NCBI RefSeq assembly: GCF_011927695.1
Contig: NZ_JAATJE010000001.1
Span: forward strand, 1,798,001-1,862,000
Source: Sphingomonas jejuensis
GTDB taxonomy: Bacteria > Pseudomonadota > Alphaproteobacteria > Sphingomonadales > Sphingomonadaceae
Length of the DNA: 64,000 nucleotides
Reading direction: 5' to 3'
Of the stretch, positions 1-7,372 are shown piece by piece (the stretch's first letter is position 1; every line of letters begins with the position of its first letter). The position numbers and the translations under genes are program-made. Below the pieces are notes generated by a model. The model saw nothing but the letters and a program-made list of their open reading frames with translations, was not told the DNA's origin and made no database searches.

Positions 1-84
1 ATGCTCGGCCGAGACGGGGTGCTGTGCGGACAGAAGGTCGTCGAGCGCGAGGTAGCGGGCATAGGTCATGTCGGACGTGGTCAT
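1..84 (-). CDS. kynA: Tryptophan 2,3-dioxygenase, N-terminal fragment cut by window edge
   Basis: Only the first 28 codons are present; the gene runs leftward out of the window. The ATG is the complement of 82-84. The visible protein contains MTYARYLALDDLLSAQHP, which matches the TYxxYLxLDxLLSAQ block near the N-terminus of bacterial tryptophan 2,3-dioxygenases. That cytosolic haem enzyme oxidises L-tryptophan to N-formylkynurenine, the first step of the kynurenine route. In the family the active-site HHDE block follows just after this stretch, so it lies outside the window and cannot be checked. The family call rests on this short but distinctive block. A hairpin at 121-150 separates it from the upstream PEP-CTERM gene. 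Confidence 0.75.
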   Translation of the reverse strand, partial: MTTSDMTYARYLALDDLLSAQHPVSAEH

Positions 85-120
85 GCCCGCATCCTAGCTG
101 CGGATGACAGGCAACGGAAA

Positions 121-150
121 GCGCCGCCGACCAGGGCAGGTCGACGGCGC
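121..150 (-). terminator. Hairpin downstream of PEP-CTERM gene
   Basis: GCGCCGcCGACC pairs with GGTCGaCGGCGC across a short loop (one mismatch). It lies 23 bp after the stop of the leftward gene at 173-778. The U-tract on the minus strand is weak (CTTTCC), so termination may be inefficient and could allow read-through toward kynA. Confidence 0.4.
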
Positions 151-172
151 CCGAAGTTGGTGATCGACGCGG

Positions 173-778
173 TCAGGCGGTCGCGGTGTCGCCGGTACGG
201 CGGCGGAGCGCAGTGCCGATCAGGCCGAAACCGCCGATCATCATCGCCCAGGTCGCGGGCTCCGGAACCGCGCCGGGACCGGACGCCTGGTCAACGCCAA
301 GGATGTCGAATGCGAACTGGCTGGAGCGGCCATCAAGCCTTCCGGTGCTGTCGAAAGCAGGGCGGAAGTTGTTGACGTCCAGGCGGTTGCCGTTGGCGGT
401 GAGCGGGAACGCGGTCAGCGCGACGATATAGTTACCGGCGGTGAGCGGCGCACTGAACCGCACGTCGTAGGAATTTGTCGTGGACGGATCGACCACTGAC
501 GATCCATCGTCATCCTCACCGATGAAGGTGCCATCGGCACGGAACAGGGCCAGCCGCGGATCGAACCCCCCGCGGCCGACAAGCGTGCCATCCGCCTGGG
601 TGCCGCCGGCATAGGAGAAGCTGACCAACGTCACCGTCGACGCGCCCGTCGCGGTGAAGTTGAAGAACAACGGCGTGTTTGGATCGGTCAGCGTGCCGCG
701 ATAGGAAAAGTCGGCAGCGGCAGCGGGTACGGCCGCGAACGCGGCAACGGTTGCAGCGAGGATGGCAAGACGCTTCAT
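173..778 (-). CDS. PEPxxWA-CTERM sorted exported protein, DVUA0089-like
   Basis: The 201-residue protein has an N-terminal signal peptide (MKRLAILAATVAAFAAVPAAAA). The C-terminus carries the motif VPEPATWAMMIGGFG, then a short hydrophobic segment and an RRR cluster, which is the PEP-CTERM sorting signal processed by an exosortase in many sphingomonads. The middle is beta-rich; a segment around residues 70-95 (FDPRLALFRADGTFIGEDDDG-like) resembles the DVUA0089/pre-peptidase type of extracellular domain. The mature protein is expected to be exported and either surface-anchored or released. No enzymatic motif is seen. It is transcribed leftward and is separate from rsh by a 134-bp gap. Confidence 0.85.
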   Translation of the reverse strand: MKRLAILAATVAAFAAVPAAAADFSYRGTLTDPNTPLFFNFTATGASTVTLVSFSYAGGTQADGTLVGRGGFDPRLALFRADGTFIGEDDDGSSVVDPSTTNSYDVRFSAPLTAGNYIVALTAFPLTANGNRLDVNNFRPAFDSTGRLDGRSSQFAFDILGVDQASGPGAVPEPATWAMMIGGFGLIGTALRRRTGDTATA

Positions 779-912
779 GTTTCAAACCCCCTTTGATGAC
801 GGCGACGAGCCGATGCGGGGTCGGATTGCACCCCCCGTGCCAAGCGCGGTTTTCCGCCGAACTAACCGTGGTCGGGGCCGGTCGCTGTCAGCGTCGCCGA
901 CAACAAGGCGGA

Positions 913-3009
913 TCAGCAGCGATCCGCAGCACTGATCGCGTCGGCGGCGCGAAGGGCTGCGACGATGCGGGTCAGGTGGTGGAGGTCGTGCACCTCCAGA
1001 TCGACAAGGAAGCTGTGGAACTGAACGTCCCGGCTCTCCAGCCGCAGGTTCAGGATGTTCGCCTTGTGCCCGCCCAGGATGCTCGCCATCACGCCAAGTG
1101 CGCCCGGCTCGTTCTTCAGCACGATGCGCAGGCGGGCGGCGGCGCCGTCCGACCCGTCGCCCCAGGCAAGGTCGATCCAGTCGGCATCCTCGCCGCTCGC
1201 CAGTGTCGGGCAATCGATGGTGTGAACCTGGATGGGCGCATCCGGATGACGCAGGCCGACGATGCGGTCGCCCGGCACGGGGTGGCAGCAGGCAGCAAGG
1301 CCGAAGGCGACGCCGGGCGTCAGGCCTTTGATCGAGATCGCCTCGCGCTGCGGCGGCACCGCATCGACATCGGCCACGTCCCCGCCCGCCGAACCGGGCA
1401 TCAGCGCCTCCATCAGCGCGCGGTCGCCGACCGACCCGCGCGCGACGGCGGCCATCAGCTCGGCCTCGGATTCGATGCGAAGTCGCTTCAGCGCCTGGCC
1501 CATCGCGTCCGCGCCGAGCTGTGCCGGCAGCCGCTTGACGATGTCGTCGTAGAGCTTGCGGCCGAGCGCAACGCTTTCCCCGCGCTCCTTGTGCCGGACG
1601 AAACGACGGATCGCGGCGCGCGCCTTGCCGGTGGTTGCAAAGCCAAGCCATGACGGCTGCGGCTCCTGCGCGTCCGACTTCAGGATCTGCACCTGGTCGC
1701 CGTTCTGGAGTTCGGTGCGCAGCGGCACCACGCGTCCGTTGACCTTGGCGCCCACCGCCTGATCGCCCAGGTCGGTATGAACCGCATAGGCGAAGTCGAT
1801 CGGCGTCGCGCCCTTCGGCAGCTGGAACAGCTCGCCCTTGGGCGTGAAGGCGAAGATGCGGTCCTGGTACATCGCCATGCGGGTATGTTCGAGCAGCTCT
1901 TCCGCGCTGCCGGCATTGTCCAGGATCTCGATCAGGTCGCGAATCCAGCGCACCTGCGCGTCCGGATCATTGGCCTTCTGCTTGTAAGCCCAATGGCTGG
2001 CGAGGCCATGTTCGGCCTGTTCATGCATCTCGGCCGACCGGATCTGGATCTCGACCCGCATGTTTTCCGAATGGATCACCGCCGTGTGAAGCGAACGGTA
2101 GCCGTTGCGCTTGGGCGTCGAGATGTAATCCTTGAACCGTCCCGGCACGGTCGGCCAGCGCGCGTGGATCTGGCCAAGTGCGCGGTAGCAATCGTCCTGT
2201 GTCGGAACGATCGCGCGAAACGCCATCACGTCCGACAGCTGCTCGAAGCTGACGTGCCGCTCCGCCATCTTGCGCCAGATGGAATAAGGATGCTTCTTGC
2301 GCCCGCTGACCTGCGCCTCGATCCCGGCGGAGGCGAGCAGCTCGGTGAGCTTTTCGCTGATACGGGCGATGCGGTTGCCGTCGCCGGCCTCCAGCTGCTC
2401 CAGTCGGCGGGTCACGGAGGCGAAGGCATCCGGCTCCAGTTCGCGAAAGGCGAGCGTCTGCATCTCCACCATGAACTCGTACATGCCGATGCGCTCGGCA
2501 AGCGGCGCATAGATGTCCATCGTCTCGCGGGCGATGCGGCGGCGCTTCTCCGGCTTTGCGATGTGGTGGAGCGTGCGCATGTTGTGGAGCCGGTCGGCCA
2601 GCTTCACCAGCAACACGCGGATGTCGTCCGACATGGCGAGCAGGAACTTGCGCAGGTTCTCCGCCGCGCGCTCGCTTTCGGTCTGCGCCTCGATCTTAGA
2701 CAGCTTGGTGACGCCGTCGACCAGTCGCGCGACATTGTCGCCGAACTTGGACCGGATCTCCTCCGGCGTTGCCACCGTATCCTCCACCGTGTCGTGGAGG
2801 ATGGCGGTGGCGATGGTCTCGTCATCCAGCCGCAGGTCGGTCAGGATGCCGGCCACCTCGATCGGGTGGCTGAAATAAGGGTCGCCGGATGCGCGCTTCT
2901 GGCTGCCATGCGCGTGCATGGAGAACACGTACGCGCGGTTGATCAGCGCCTCGTCGGCATCGGGATCGTAGGCGCGGACGCGCTCCACCAGCTCATATTG
3001 TCTCAGCAC
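913..3009 (-). CDS. rsh: Bifunctional (p)ppGpp synthetase/hydrolase, Rsh/SpoT type
   Basis: The 698-residue protein makes and degrades the alarmone (p)ppGpp and so controls the stringent response. The N-terminal HD hydrolase has the metal-binding pair H72-D73 in ILHDTVEDT. The synthetase domain (about 225-350) has RFKDYISTPKRNGYRSLHT, followed by EIQIRS. A TGS domain (about 385-450; DRIFAFTPKGELFQLPKG) and a C-terminal ACT domain (about 620-698; LKNEPGALGVMASILG) complete the usual long Rsh architecture. The hydrolase motif is intact, so the enzyme is probably bifunctional like other alphaproteobacterial Rsh proteins, rather than a synthase-only RelA. Length is normal for the family. Confidence 0.97.
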   Translation of the reverse strand: MLRQYELVERVRAYDPDADEALINRAYVFSMHAHGSQKRASGDPYFSHPIEVAGILTDLRLDDETIATAILHDTVEDTVATPEEIRSKFGDNVARLVDGVTKLSKIEAQTESERAAENLRKFLLAMSDDIRVLLVKLADRLHNMRTLHHIAKPEKRRRIARETMDIYAPLAERIGMYEFMVEMQTLAFRELEPDAFASVTRRLEQLEAGDGNRIARISEKLTELLASAGIEAQVSGRKKHPYSIWRKMAERHVSFEQLSDVMAFRAIVPTQDDCYRALGQIHARWPTVPGRFKDYISTPKRNGYRSLHTAVIHSENMRVEIQIRSAEMHEQAEHGLASHWAYKQKANDPDAQVRWIRDLIEILDNAGSAEELLEHTRMAMYQDRIFAFTPKGELFQLPKGATPIDFAYAVHTDLGDQAVGAKVNGRVVPLRTELQNGDQVQILKSDAQEPQPSWLGFATTGKARAAIRRFVRHKERGESVALGRKLYDDIVKRLPAQLGADAMGQALKRLRIESEAELMAAVARGSVGDRALMEALMPGSAGGDVADVDAVPPQREAISIKGLTPGVAFGLAACCHPVPGDRIVGLRHPDAPIQVHTIDCPTLASGEDADWIDLAWGDGSDGAAARLRIVLKNEPGALGVMASILGGHKANILNLRLESRDVQFHSFLVDLEVHDLHHLTRIVAALRAADAISAADRC

Positions 3010-3048
3010 GGCTTCAATGTGACGGCTGAGGCCGGCGATGCAAGGGCG

Positions 3049-3345
3049 TCAGCGCTGTGCAGCTCCATTGCACCGCTCAAGCTCGGCCGCGTCAAACACC
3101 CGGTCGCCCACGGCAAAGGCATCCACGGCGCCGAAGCGGCGCGCCACGCTCTGGCAGACGATCGCCGGGCGGCTGTCCGAGCGGCCGCCGGTGCAGCTGT
3201 TGCCGGCGCAGGTCCACAGCACGTCGCGAACGACCACGCGCCCCTGCTCCGGCGCGGCGGCCAGGCGCACGCTGTGGGTCGGCGCCGTCTGTGCGGCGGC
3301 GGGTGCGGCGATCATCATGGCAGCGGCGAGAAGCGGGAGACGCAT
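3049..3345 (-). CDS. Small periplasmic protein, CC_3452-like
   Basis: A 98-residue protein with a signal peptide (MRLPLLAAAMMIAAPAAAQ) and a short mature part. The mature part has a Cys pair in the pattern WTCAGNSC, a later VCQSVA and ELERCN, so there are four cysteines that could form two disulfides in the periplasm. This pattern (signal peptide, WxCxxxxC, RPxVLC, LARCN) is like the CC_3452 family of small alphaproteobacterial exported proteins, whose function is not known to me. It lies 39 bp upstream of rsh in the same orientation, and might be co-transcribed with it. Confidence 0.75.
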   Translation of the reverse strand: MRLPLLAAAMMIAAPAAAQTAPTHSVRLAAAPEQGRVVVRDVLWTCAGNSCTGGRSDSRPAIVCQSVARRFGAVDAFAVGDRVFDAAELERCNGAAQR

Positions 3346-3442
3346 GGCTAAGCCTCGGCTTGAGTTTCGATTCGCTACTCATATGGCGACGCAGCAAAGG
3401 TTGCAAGTTGCAACCTGATGAGGCGCGTGAGACACCGGGTGG

Positions 3443-3934
3443 ATGTCCGATCGTCCCGTTCCTGCAGACGCGCCGCTGCCTCCCTCCGTGATCGCCGAGC
3501 TGTCGTGCGGCCTGCCGTCCGCGATCGAGGCGATCGGCGAGCGCTGGTCGTTCCTGATCCTGCGCGCGGCCTTCAACGGCATGCGGCATTTCGAGGAGAT
3601 GCAAGGCCATCTCGGCATCGCGCGGAACATCCTTGCCGACCGCCTCAGCCGGTTGACGGGGCACGGGATCCTGGAGCGACGACCGTGCGACGACGACCGC
3701 CGGCGGATTGAATACCGGCTGACGGACAAGGGCGAGGCGCTGCTGCCGGTGCTGATCGCACTCAGGCAGTGGGGGGAGCGCTGGGGCACGGGGGTGCCGT
3801 CCAACCCGGTTCTGATCGACCGGCGCGACGAACGGCCTGTGCAGGAAGTGCGCGTTCGCGCCGCCGACGGCCGCGACCTGACGTGGAAGGACCTTCGCTG
3901 GTCGTGGCGGGAGGCGGATCCCGCAACGGAATGA
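3443..3934 (+). CDS. HxlR-family winged-helix transcriptional regulator
   Basis: 163 residues. Residues 25-105 match the HxlR winged helix: AIEAIGERWSFLILRAAFNG, then RHFEEMQ, LGIARNILADRLSRL, GILERR and YRLTDKG. The usual HxlR N-terminal cysteine may be C22 (ELSCGLPSAIEAIG). A C-terminal tail of about 50 residues (VRAADGRDLTWKDLRW) is common in longer HxlR regulators. It is divergent from the CC_3452-like gene across about 100 bp, which could hold its operator. The target is unknown; HxlR proteins often sense aldehydes, quinones or redox stress and regulate an adjacent gene, but no obvious partner enzyme is next to it. Confidence 0.9.
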   Translation: MSDRPVPADAPLPPSVIAELSCGLPSAIEAIGERWSFLILRAAFNGMRHFEEMQGHLGIARNILADRLSRLTGHGILERRPCDDDRRRIEYRLTDKGEALLPVLIALRQWGERWGTGVPSNPVLIDRRDERPVQEVRVRAADGRDLTWKDLRWSWREADPATE

Positions 3935-3960
3935 GGGCGCCGGACCCGGTCCGACGCCCC
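3935..3960. terminator. Bidirectional hairpin between convergent genes
   Basis: GGGCG-CC-GGAC ccg GTCC-GA-CGCCC forms an interrupted stem directly after the HxlR stop. It also serves the convergent PEP-CTERM gene ending at 3986. No long T-run is present. Confidence 0.5.
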
Positions 3961-3985
3961 CATCCCTTCCCCCGGGAAGCCTTGT

Positions 3986-4699
3986 TCAGGCGGTGACGGT
4001 CGCCGTGCGGCCGGCGCGGCGGCGCATGCCGGCCCCCACCATGCCGAAGCCCGCGATCATCATCGCCCAGGTCGCCGGTTCCGGAACGGCCGCCACCGAG
4101 ATGCTGTTGATGCGGAAGCCATCACCTTGCGCGCCGTCGCCGCGGCGCTGCTGGCCGAAGGCGAACAGCTGATAGGCCGCCGTGTTCATATCGACGCGGT
4201 AGACGCCGTTGCCGAGGCGCGTCGTGGTGGCGCCCGCAAGGCCGCCGGCGATGGTGCCGGAAAAACCGAGATAGTCGAGCGTGTCGGGCAGCGCGCCGCC
4301 CCAGAGCTGGAGCGTGTCATTCGAATCGATGATCGAGAAGGTGACCGAGGTGATCGAGAAGGCGGTGCCGTCGGTCAGCGCGAAGGCGAGGCCTTCCGAT
4401 GCGTTCGGGCCGTGGCTTTCGACCTGGGCGCAGAAGTCGCCGCTCTCGCCGGCCTGGCAGACGCCGATGCCGCTTGCGCTCTGGCGAATGGGGGCGAGCG
4501 ACGGAACGCTGGTGCCGATCGGGAAGTCGGAGGGCTGCCCTTCATAGGTGAAGCCGATCGCCGCCAGCGTCTGGCCGCCGGCGGAAAAGGTCTTGGTCGG
4601 GCTGTCGGTGCTGCTGCCGCCGAGGTTGAAGGTGATGGCGGCCTGGGCTGGCGAGACGATCGCGGTGGCGGCGGCCAGAGCGAAAAGCATGTTGCGCAT
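3986..4699 (-). CDS. PEPxxWA-CTERM sorted exported protein
   Basis: 237 residues, with a signal peptide (MRNMLFALAAATAIVSPAQA) and the sorting tail VPEPATWAMMIAGFGMVG followed by MRRR. Between them lies a beta-rich domain with two cysteines (about residues 80 and 90, in GVCQAGESGDFCAQVES) and a SVTFSIIDSNDTLQLWGG segment. This composition is typical of extracellular PEP-CTERM proteins of unknown function. The exosortase system is expected elsewhere in the genome. Transcription is leftward and the gene is monocistronic by its surroundings. Confidence 0.85.
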   Translation of the reverse strand: MRNMLFALAAATAIVSPAQAAITFNLGGSSTDSPTKTFSAGGQTLAAIGFTYEGQPSDFPIGTSVPSLAPIRQSASGIGVCQAGESGDFCAQVESHGPNASEGLAFALTDGTAFSITSVTFSIIDSNDTLQLWGGALPDTLDYLGFSGTIAGGLAGATTTRLGNGVYRVDMNTAAYQLFAFGQQRRGDGAQGDGFRINSISVAAVPEPATWAMMIAGFGMVGAGMRRRAGRTATVTA

Positions 4700-4874
4700 C
4701 GGAATTCGCCTTCATCCTGTGATGAGCGGAGGTTCCGCAAGGTCGGTGCCAGTTTGCGCAAATTCCAGCATTCCGGCGGCGGGTGATGGTAAAGGCCGTT
4801 TTGCCCGATCTGGTAAACGTCAGGCACACCGACATGGCTGGCGGACCGGCGCGGTTGGTGGCAGGGCAGCGGCC

Positions 4875-5051
4875 ATGCCCCGCCCGCCCCAACGCCGCGC
4901 CAGCCGATCCGCCGGCGTGATGTTCGCCATTCTTCCCGTTGCCGGCCTGCTGGTGGGCGCGGTGCTGCGGCAGCCGTCGGCGGGACTGGTGATCGGGCTG
5001 GCAGCGGCGCTGGTGCTGACCTTGCTGTTCTGGGTGGCGGACCGCCGCTGA
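4875..5051 (+). CDS. Small two-helix membrane protein (58 aa)
   Basis: A short ORF starting at ATG 4875 encodes a basic head (MPRPPQRRASR) and two hydrophobic helices (FAILPVAGLLVGAVL and LVIGLAAALVLTLLFWVA), ending in DRR. The frame is open further upstream, but the upstream part has no sensible composition, so the internal ATG is preferred. It would sit in the inner membrane with the basic N-terminus inside. No family is recognised; sphingomonad genomes carry many such small membrane proteins. It ends 4 bp before the convergent repressor gene. Confidence 0.55.
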   Translation: MPRPPQRRASRSAGVMFAILPVAGLLVGAVLRQPSAGLVIGLAAALVLTLLFWVADRR

Positions 5052-5054
5052 CCG

Positions 5055-5726
5055 TCAGGGGAGGCGGCGGCCGCGCCAGACGACGCGGCCCACCACCTCG
5101 ATCTCGTCGAGGCCGACGTCGGTCCAGCGATTGTGGGCCAAGTTGTCGCTTGTGACGTCGAACCGGCCAGATCGTTTCGTCAGCGTAACACGCTTCACGA
5201 TCAGCATGTCGTCGCGGCGAAGCACATAGATCCCGTCGCGGAGCCGGTCGCCGGCATCGCCGCGGTCGACAAGGATGTCGTCGCCGTCGTCAAGCGTCGG
5301 CGTCATCGAATCGCCGCGCACCGAGATGATGGACACATCGCGCCCGCCGGGCGCGACGCTGCGCAGCCAGGCGGGCTCCACCAGCATGGCCGGCTCGCCC
5401 CCCTCCTCCCCGTCGAAGGCGCCGGCACCGGCCGCGGCGGACACGCTGAGCCGCGGGATCGCGACGAGATCGGCGCCCCGCCAGTGCCCGCCGACCGCCG
5501 CCACCCGCGCCGTGCTCCGCTGCGGCGCGCCCAGCAGCGCCTCGTCGACGCGCAGGTAGCGGGCCAGCGTGGCCCGGTCGCCCTCGTCCAGGCGGCGCGG
5601 CACGCCGCGCTTGATGAACTGCTGGATATAGGCGGCGTTGCGCCCGATCAGCCGCGAGAGCGAGGCATAATCCTCCCCCCGTTCGGCGATCAGCCTGTCG
5701 AGCACCTGTCTGGGATCGTCCGCCAT
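5055..5726 (-). CDS. LexA/CI-like repressor with S24 self-cleaving peptidase domain
   Basis: 223 residues. The N-terminal helix-turn-helix is about residues 15-45 (YASLSRLIGRNAAYIQQFIKRG). The C-terminal S24 domain (about 95-215) carries the catalytic Ser in RGDSMTPTL and Lys in LIVKRVTL. An Ala-Gly cleavage site is plausible in SAAAGAGAFDG just before the domain. Such proteins are RecA-stimulated or stress-cleaved repressors. The divergent intergenic region has two copies of the inverted repeat TAGG-N6-CCTA (5742-5755 and 5781-5794), which are good candidates for its operators. The opposing genes at 5817-6298 would be its targets. It may be a chromosomal regulator or a domesticated prophage repressor; no phage structural genes are visible. 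Confidence 0.9.
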   Translation of the reverse strand: MADDPRQVLDRLIAERGEDYASLSRLIGRNAAYIQQFIKRGVPRRLDEGDRATLARYLRVDEALLGAPQRSTARVAAVGGHWRGADLVAIPRLSVSAAAGAGAFDGEEGGEPAMLVEPAWLRSVAPGGRDVSIISVRGDSMTPTLDDGDDILVDRGDAGDRLRDGIYVLRRDDMLIVKRVTLTKRSGRFDVTSDNLAHNRWTDVGLDEIEVVGRVVWRGRRLP

Positions 5727-5741
5727 GGCGCTTCCTACCGC

Positions 5742-5755
5742 TAGGAATTTCCCTA
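5742..5755. promoter_or_regulatory. Operator candidate 1, TAGG-N6-CCTA
   Basis: Inverted repeat TAGGAATTTCCCTA, located 15 bp upstream of the repressor start. The same spaced arms recur 39 bp away at 5781-5794. The distance is close to four helical turns, which suits cooperative binding of a CI-like repressor. Confidence 0.55.
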
Positions 5756-5780
5756 GACAAGTAGGAAATGCTCATCCAGC

Positions 5781-5794
5781 TAGGCAAAACCCTA
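5781..5794. promoter_or_regulatory. Operator candidate 2, TAGG-N6-CCTA
   Basis: Inverted repeat TAGGCAAAACCCTA with the same arms and spacer length as operator candidate 1. It lies 22 bp upstream of the rightward ORF at 5817, so it may control that transcript. Confidence 0.55.
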
Positions 5795-5816
5795 TCAACG
5801 AGTCGGCGGCGGGACC

Positions 5817-5993
5817 ATGGACGTGAACAGGCGGATCGAGCTTTTCCTCAAGACCAGCGGGATGACGCCCACCCGGTTCGGCCGCGACTGCGTGCACGAT
5901 CCGCGGCTGGTGTTCGACATGAGGAACGGCCGCGCGCTCGGCACGCGCATCCAGCGGCGGATCGACAGCTACCTGGCGGAGCATGGGGCATGA
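5817..5993 (+). CDS. Small conserved-looking protein (58 aa) opposite the S24 repressor
   Basis: ATG at 5817 gives MDVNRRIELFLKTSGMTPT, then RFGRDCVHDPRLVFDMRNGR and a basic, helical end (IQRRIDSYLAEHGA). It reads as a small helical, basic protein and has the feel of a minimal DNA-binding or Cro-like protein (GMTPTRFGRDCVHDPRLV could be a helix-turn-helix), but no family is proved. Its stop overlaps the start of the next gene (ATGA at 5990-5993), so translation is coupled. The operator pair upstream suggests control by the divergent repressor. Confidence 0.65.
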   Translation: MDVNRRIELFLKTSGMTPTRFGRDCVHDPRLVFDMRNGRALGTRIQRRIDSYLAEHGA

Positions 5994-6298
5994 TGGAGCG
6001 TCGCGGACCCGACCCGGCCGTGGCCGTGATGCGCGAGATCCGGCGCCGCGTGCCGGACGCGGAGCTGGTGACGGCGCGGCAGCGGCCATGGGCCAGCGTC
6101 ACCTATTCGGGCGTGCAGCTGTCCATGGTGCTGACGAGCGGCCAGGCCGGTCCCGTCGACCGCCTGATGCTGGACCTGCCCGAGATGGACTGGCGCCTGC
6201 CCGGGCACATCATGGCCGATGTCGCAGGCGCGCTGGAGAGCGGCGCCGGAGGAACGGTGACGGTGCGGATCGAGGCGCTGGTGCTGGCGCAGGAATGA
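5990..6298 (+). CDS. Hypothetical protein, coupled to the 5817 gene
   Basis: 102 residues starting MMERRGPDPAVAVM; the start overlaps the preceding stop by four bases. The protein has an alpha/beta feel (AELVTARQRPWASVTYSGVQ, DRLMLDLPEMDWRLPGHI, VTVRIEALVLA) and no signal peptide, membrane segment or known catalytic motif. I do not recognise the family. The operon with the 58-residue gene and the divergent S24 repressor suggests a small stress- or damage-inducible module. Confidence 0.6.
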   Translation: MMERRGPDPAVAVMREIRRRVPDAELVTARQRPWASVTYSGVQLSMVLTSGQAGPVDRLMLDLPEMDWRLPGHIMADVAGALESGAGGTVTVRIEALVLAQE

Positions 6299-6367
6299 CC
6301 TGCCCCGGAACGAAATCGGGTCCGCCCTTGTTGTCCCGGGCGAGAGCATGATGGGAGCCAGGCGCGC

Positions 6368-7372
6368 GTGGCAGGTGGTTTGACCTTTGTCGACGACGAC
6401 CTTCCGGGGATCACCCGGAAGAAGGCGGGAAAGGGCTGGGCCTATTTCACGGCCACGGGCGAGCGCATCAAGGATCGCGACGAGATCGACCGGCTGAACC
6501 GCATCGGCCTGCCCCCCGCCTACAAGGACGCCTGGTTCTGCCCCAGCCCGGACGGCCACATCCAGGCGGTCGGGTGGGACGACAAGGGCCGCAAGCAGTA
6601 TCGCTATCACCTCGATTTCCGCGCGCAGCAGGAAGCGGCGAAATATGACCGCTGCGCGCTGTTCGGGCGCAAGCTGCCGCTGCTCCGCGCGCGGGTGGAG
6701 AGCGACCTGGCGGGGCGCGGCCTGGGCCGCGAGCGCGCGGTGGCGGCGGTGGTGCGGCTGCTGGACGTCGGGCATGTCCGCGTCGGCAACGCGTCCTACG
6801 CCAAGACCAACAAGAGCTATGGCGCGACCACGCTGACCAAGAAGCATGCGGTGCTGAAGGGTCGCACGCTGAAGCTGGAATATCGCGCCAAGTCCGGCAA
6901 GCAGCGCGTGCTGACGGTCAGCGACGGCGGGCTCAACCGGTTCGTGAAGAAAATGCAGGACCTGCCCGGGCAGAACCTGTTCAACTGGCTGGACGATGAC
7001 GGCACCATCCACCCGGTGACGTCCACGGACGTCAACTGCTACATCCGCGAAGCGATGGGCGAGGATTTCACCGCCAAGCATTTCCGCACCTGGGGCGCCA
7101 GCGCGATCGCCTTCGAGACGCTGTTCGAGACGGCGGGATCGCTGACGCTGAAACAGCTGCTGGAGCCGGTCACCGAGGCGCTGGGCAACACCCCGGCGAT
7201 CGCGCGCAAATCCTACGTCCACCCGGCGCTGATCGCGCTGACGGCCAAGGGCGTGGAATGGGACGCGTCGATGCGGCTGCCGCGCGGAACACGTTATCTG
7301 ACACGCGCGGAGCGCGGGCTGATCGGCTTCCTTGAGGAGGCGGGCAAGGTTCCCGTTCAAGCCGCCGCGTGA
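6368..7372 (+). CDS. DNA topoisomerase IB (poxvirus-like)
   Basis: 334 residues beginning at a GTG (6368). It relaxes supercoils through a 3'-phosphotyrosyl intermediate. Motifs include GWAYFTATGERI and LNRIGLPPAYKDAWFCP near the N-terminus, VRVGNASYAKTNKSYG in the middle, FTAKHFRTWGAS (catalytic Arg region) and the active-site Tyr in RKSYVHP near residue 285. Length and order match bacterial TopIB. The stop overlaps the GTG start of the mscS-like gene (GTGA), so the two are co-translated. Function is likely accessory, in supercoil or genome maintenance. Confidence 0.93.
   Translation: MAGGLTFVDDDLPGITRKKAGKGWAYFTATGERIKDRDEIDRLNRIGLPPAYKDAWFCPSPDGHIQAVGWDDKGRKQYRYHLDFRAQQEAAKYDRCALFGRKLPLLRARVESDLAGRGLGRERAVAAVVRLLDVGHVRVGNASYAKTNKSYGATTLTKKHAVLKGRTLKLEYRAKSGKQRVLTVSDGGLNRFVKKMQDLPGQNLFNWLDDDGTIHPVTSTDVNCYIREAMGEDFTAKHFRTWGASAIAFETLFETAGSLTLKQLLEPVTEALGNTPAIARKSYVHPALIALTAKGVEWDASMRLPRGTRYLTRAERGLIGFLEEAGKVPVQAAA

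Noticed and set aside
1-375. Rightward 124-residue open frame
   Set aside because: It is antisense to kynA and the PEP-CTERM gene and has an Arg-rich, shadow composition.
4548-5051. 167-residue version of the small membrane protein
   Set aside because: The upstream part has no structure or ribosome-binding site; the ATG at 4875 gives a better protein.
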